Below, in pieces: positions 46,591 to 50,046 of a DNA stretch of 50,046 nt (the stretch's first letter is position 1; each line of letters begins with the position of its first letter). The stretch is taken from NCBI GenBank assembly GCA_900771325.1, contig CAAGNN010000048.1, forward strand, positions 1 to 50,046, given 5' to 3'. The position numbers were made by a program, and so were the translations under genes. The notes beneath the pieces were generated by a model that did no database searches, was not told the DNA's origin, and saw nothing but the letters and a program-made list of their open reading frames with translations. The stretch comes from Kiritimatiellia bacterium. GTDB taxonomy: Bacteria > Verrucomicrobiota > Kiritimatiellia > RFP12 > DVOR01.

Positions 46591-49500
46591 AGAAGCAGAG
46601 CACGCGCAGGAGCTCGGAGACGCCCCAGGCCTGGGCACCGGTGCCGCAGGGCTCGTGCGGGGCGTTGCCCTGGACACACTCGGGCAGCTGGGTGACGCAA
46701 TCCTTGTCGCACAACAGCGCGGCGGAGGCGAGGTAGGCCTCGGCTACGGGGCGGACACTCTCGCCGTAGACCAAGTAGAGGGCCTCGGCGTAGAGCGGGA
46801 AGGGGAAGGTCCAGCCGGTGCCGTTGTGATAGGCGGGCTTGCGGCGGGTATCCTCATCGCCCTCGTAGCGGCCCCAGTAGGGCGCTTGCGGGTTGTTGAG
46901 CAGCTGCCCATCGCGCACGATGGGCAACGGCCGGCGGACAGGGCGGTCGGCCAGCGTGCGAATGGCGCCGGGCAGGAGCAGACAGGCAGTCTCGCGCAGG
47001 ACGTTCTGGGCCAGAGCGCGGTCGTTCTTCAGCAGCCCCAGGGTGATGGCATAGAGTTGGTTTGGGCGGAGGGCGTCATCGGGGTCAGCCTGGCGCGCGC
47101 CAACGCCAGGGCCGGCATAGAGACAATCGGCCAGACCCGTTCCCGGGAGCGGGAAGCACTCGCGGAAGGAACGGCGGACCTTGGAGGCCAGGCGCTTCCA
47201 CTTGGGGGCCACTTCGCGCCCGAGCAGGTCGAGCAACCGCACCCAGAGGGCTTGCACCTCCACGGCGTAGCCCACACGCGGCGTGCCGGCCGGGTAGTTG
47301 GTGTCCATCCAGGTGTAGTGCGCGGGCGACCAGATGAGCCCGGTCTCCGGGTCGGCCTTGATGCCGTTGACGGTGCCCTTGATGTAGTGCTCGGCGATGG
47401 AGACGAGGATCTCCTTGAGCGTCCGCGTGCCACACTGCAGCCCCAACACCTTCTCGGCACCCAGGGCGGCAATGGCGTCATCGGCGCAGACGGCCAACCA
47501 CAGGGGCGCATCGACCGTCTCGCGGTTCGCGTCGTCCTCCCCGCGGATCATATTGGGGATGGTGCCGCCCATCTCAAAGCGGCCGAACTCGCGCAGCAGG
47601 TCCAGCGCCACCGACCACTCCTTGGCCGCGATGACCCCGCGCAGGAAGATGAGCGTGTCGCGCCCCCAATCGAGGAACCACGGGTAGCCGGCGATGACCG
47701 TCTTGTGCGCGTCGCGGCGGACAATGTACTGCTTGAGCGCCTGCTTCATCGCGCTCTGCAAGGCCAACGGGGCGGAGGGCAACTCGCCGGCGAGGGCGGG
47801 GATGTGCGGCGGCTCGGTGACCGGTTCGCCCGCCACCAGGAGCGTCTCGTCGCCCTCGTTGAGCTCGATGTGGAACCAGCCCGGACTCCAAAGGTCGCTG
47901 GAGCCCTCCTGACCGCGCGCGGCCTCCTCGGGGTGGGGCACGTTATAGCTCCACTCGTCGCGCCGGTTCCAGTCGCAACCCGTGGCGCGCACCTCCAGGC
48001 GGCAACGCGGCTCGGGGGTGAAGGCAAAGCCATCGGCAAAGTTCTGCACCTGCTTGGGCCAATTGGTCTCGGGCCCGGTGTAGGCCTTGGTTTTGCAATG
48101 GAAGTTGCGCCACTCGATATCCGGCCGCAATACCAGCCCCACCGACACCGCCGGCGCGCGCGAGGCCCCCTTCACCGGTTTCTCGCGCCGGAAGCGGATG
48201 GCCACCCGGTTCGCCCCGGGTTCCAATGCCATACGCACCGAAAGCGGCACGCGCCGCCCCATTCCGCACGGCACGGCATACCGCCATTCGGCGGTCGACC
48301 CATCGGGCGCCACCGTCACCATCTCCAAACTCGGTCCAGAGACCGGCGAGATAAAGCCATTGCAAAGGATCCACGCCCGGCAGCGCGTCAGGAAGATCTG
48401 GCGATCGTCGGGCACCTTCGGGTGGCGGTTTAGGGCTAGCAGACAGTCATACTGCGAGCGGATGTCGCCCCACTTCAGCCGCACCTGGGCCATCGCGCCG
48501 GTCCCATTGGTCAGCAGCAAGCGCGCATTGCCCATCGCCTTGACCTCGAGCCCGGAGAAGCGCCGCTTGATCCGCCCGGCCGTCTCGCCGCGCCCCAACG
48601 CCCACACCGTCGAGCGCAGGATCTGGTTCTCCCCCGGCACCATCATCGAAATCAAGAGGTTCAGCCGCTCGGTCTTTTTGGGCGCGCTCTGCGGCAGGTC
48701 GGGCGTGGCGCGCACCGGCAGCACCAGACCGTACCGACCGTCGGCCAAGGCAATCGCCTCGCCCCGCGTCCGGGCGGCCAGCCCCTCCTTGATGCCGCAG
48801 AGGCGGGCGCGGAAGGGCGCGGGCGCGGTAATGAAGAGCAGCGAGCCCGGCGGCACCGGCACCTCGCGGTGAATATCCCCGGGCAAGTCCAGCCGCACCA
48901 ATCGCGGGAAGCCGGCCTTGGGCGCGGCGGCAAAGGCCTCTGGGTCGGCCACGAAGCGCGCGGCCAGCGCATCAAGGTCCCCCTCGCAGTCGACGCTTTC
49001 GCCCAGCCATTGGAGCGTACGCATCGCCATCACGCGGCGGGCACGCAGCTCGAGTTCGGCCACTGGGGCAATCCCGCGCTGGCGCAGGGCCCCCTCAATC
49101 AGCGTCAAATCCTCGCCGCGCGGCGAGAGGCAGCGCACCTGCCCGGGCTCGAGGTCCACCCCCTCGGGCGTGGCGCGAAGGGTCTCGCCGGTGAGCAGAT
49201 CGCCCGCCAACCCCTCGGGGAAGACGCCGACGCGGAAGGCGACGCGCTGGGGCTGCTTCCAATCGAGGTTCGCCAGGATGAGGAGCGGCGCGTGCCCCTC
49301 GCGGCGGCGGAGGGCGGCCAGGACATTCCCGCCGCCGACCTGCACCTGTTCCAGGCGCGTCCCGGCCCCGAAGAGCGGGTGGATGCGCAGGAGGGTGTTC
49401 AGCCGCCGGAGCCAATCGCACGCGTGGTCCTGCGCGCCCCAGTTCAACCCGCCGCACCCGTGGACGTCAATCTTCTCACGGGCGAACCACTCCACACCGG

Positions 49501-50046
49501 CGGTAATGCCAAAGCCGCCCTGCTGCGAGAGCAACGCCGAGAGGGCCATCCGCAGCTTGGCATAGGTGGGCGAGGTGGCGGCCAGGCGGTTATTATCGTG
49601 CGTCTCGGCAAAGTGAATGAGCGGCCCGCGGTGCTCGGAGAGGGTGATCATCCCCGGGAGCATCGCCTCGAACTCGCGCCGGTCATAGGTCTGGAAGAGT
49701 TCGGAATAGGCCCAGTCGAGCCCCGAGGAGCCAATCAGCGCGCTCGTGGTCTCCATCGGCCCGCCAAGGCCCTCCAAGAGGAAGAGGGTGTCGGGGAACT
49801 CGCGGCGGACCAGCGCCACAATCACGTCCCACGCCGCCTTGGGGATCATATAGCCTGCGTCGCACCGGAAACCGTCCACGCCCTGCCGGCACCAGTAGAG
49901 GAAGACGTCGGCAATCGCGCGGCGCAACTCGGGCTTGCTGTAATCGAGCTCCACCAAGTCCGCCCACGTCACGCCCCACGCCCCGGGCGAATGGAAGGCC
50001 CCATCGTCATCGCGCTTGTACCACTCCGGGTGGTGGATCTGGAAGG
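46568..50046 (-). CDS. Glycogen debranching enzyme (GH13 glucanotransferase plus GH133 amylo-1,6-glucosidase), 5' end outside the window
   Basis: The frame is open to the window edge, so the N-terminus is missing; 1159 codons are visible. The visible N-terminal part is a GH13 barrel: VDGFRCDAGYM has the nucleophile Asp, LFLLEGLGG the acid/base Glu and ETHDNNRL the third Asp. A beta-rich middle follows. The C-terminal third is the GH133 (alpha/alpha)6 domain with GYPWFLDWGRDTLIFLRG, NMIRGEDDANRETVDAPLW and PAYHNGTGWTFPFPLYAEAL. Both activities in one chain is the eukaryote-style (AGL/GDE) arrangement: move a maltotriosyl unit, then cut the 1,6-linked glucose. It fits with the CBM48 protein at 13712 in glycogen turnover. 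The stop codon lies in a heptad array. Confidence 0.9.
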   Translation of the reverse strand, partial: FQIHHPEWYKRDDDGAFHSPGAWGVTWADLVELDYSKPELRRAIADVFLYWCRQGVDGFRCDAGYMIPKAAWDVIVALVRREFPDTLFLLEGLGGPMETTSALIGSSGLDWAYSELFQTYDRREFEAMLPGMITLSEHRGPLIHFAETHDNNRLAATSPTYAKLRMALSALLSQQGGFGITAGVEWFAREKIDVHGCGGLNWGAQDHACDWLRRLNTLLRIHPLFGAGTRLEQVQVGGGNVLAALRRREGHAPLLILANLDWKQPQRVAFRVGVFPEGLAGDLLTGETLRATPEGVDLEPGQVRCLSPRGEDLTLIEGALRQRGIAPVAELELRARRVMAMRTLQWLGESVDCEGDLDALAARFVADPEAFAAAPKAGFPRLVRLDLPGDIHREVPVPPGSLLFITAPAPFRARLCGIKEGLAARTRGEAIALADGRYGLVLPVRATPDLPQSAPKKTERLNLLISMMVPGENQILRSTVWALGRGETAGRIKRRFSGLEVKAMGNARLLLTNGTGAMAQVRLKWGDIRSQYDCLLALNRHPKVPDDRQIFLTRCRAWILCNGFISPVSGPSLEMVTVAPDGSTAEWRYAVPCGMGRRVPLSVRMALEPGANRVAIRFRREKPVKGASRAPAVSVGLVLRPDIEWRNFHCKTKAYTGPETNWPKQVQNFADGFAFTPEPRCRLEVRATGCDWNRRDEWSYNVPHPEEAARGQEGSSDLWSPGWFHIELNEGDETLLVAGEPVTEPPHIPALAGELPSAPLALQSAMKQALKQYIVRRDAHKTVIAGYPWFLDWGRDTLIFLRGVIAAKEWSVALDLLREFGRFEMGGTIPNMIRGEDDANRETVDAPLWLAVCADDAIAALGAEKVLGLQCGTRTLKEILVSIAEHYIKGTVNGIKADPETGLIWSPAHYTWMDTNYPAGTPRVGYAVEVQALWVRLLDLLGREVAPKWKRLASKVRRSFRECFPLPGTGLADCLYAGPGVGARQADPDDALRPNQLYAITLGLLKNDRALAQNVLRETACLLLPGAIRTLADRPVRRPLPIVRDGQLLNNPQAPYWGRYEGDEDTRRKPAYHNGTGWTFPFPLYAEALYLVYGESVRPVAEAYLASAALLCDKDCVTQLPECVQGNAPHEPCGTGAQAWGVSELLRVLCFLESSLRS

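Overview
The window is a GC-rich bacterial chromosome segment with dense, mostly plus-strand genes. No taxonomic marker was searched. Several features fit a PVC-superphylum bacterium, with Kiritimatiellota, Lentisphaerota or Verrucomicrobiota most likely and a host-associated lifestyle plausible: a PEP-CTERM protein, a Ser/Thr kinase with zinc ribbons and a periplasmic coiled coil, ebo-type genes, a type II-C CRISPR system, a Kelch-sodium symporter fusion of sialic-acid type, and a eukaryote-style glycogen debranching enzyme. This placement is inference.

Layout. 1-5.6 kb: a gene end, scpB, hemW, yajC, fused secDF and tRNA-Ser(UGA). 5.7-10.5 kb: a REP-type HUH transposase (RAYT) with an extra C-terminal domain, thrS-infC, and a small SDR gene flanked by 87-bp direct repeats. 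10.5-14.3 kb: fusA, a PEP-CTERM protein and a CBM48/AMPK-like glycogen-binding protein with a Lys/Ala tail, each with its own promoter and terminator. 14.9-28.8 kb: a TatD-type hydrolase, Ser/Thr kinase, pyrK, a secreted DnaJ-type zinc-finger protein, a UbiA/EboC-type prenyltransferase, then a translationally coupled alpha-2-macroglobulin and pbpC pair. 28.9-35.3 kb: a complete type II-C CRISPR-Cas locus (tracrRNA, cas9, cas1, cas2, 17 identical repeats with 16 spacers). 35.9-39.2 kb, minus strand: WaaP/Kdo-kinase-like gene, corA, DUF2851-type gene. 39.7-50 kb: phosphofructokinase, a Dabb protein, SDR, Kelch-symporter fusion, a secreted hypothetical protein, a small RecA-like ATPase and a partial glycogen debranching enzyme.

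The CRISPR locus can be read almost completely. The tracrRNA is on the minus strand, divergent from cas9, with a near-consensus promoter (TTGACA, 17 bp, TACAAT), a 13-nt anti-repeat at its predicted 5' end, two small hairpins and an intrinsic terminator. Every CRISPR repeat ends, on the minus strand, in an extended -10 box, so crRNAs are probably made from in-repeat promoters towards the cas genes. An 18-bp perfect hairpin separates the two converging transcripts.

The most unusual signal is the repeat content. (1) Arrays with an exact 22-bp period occur at nine places in three unrelated sequence families that share one design: a 15-nt quasi-palindrome plus a 7-nt linker. Two arrays of one family differ in sequence but keep pairing through compensatory changes. 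(2) Degenerate 7-bp tandem arrays of several sequence types sit at, or run through, the stop codons of at least six genes. Both classes have entered coding sequence: pbpC carries 28 bp of heptads and seven 22-mers between its transpeptidase and C-terminal domains and stays open. (3) A REP-like palindrome occurs three times inside the RAYT gene and once near 14.59 kb. I know of no described element with the 22-bp design, but no database could be searched.
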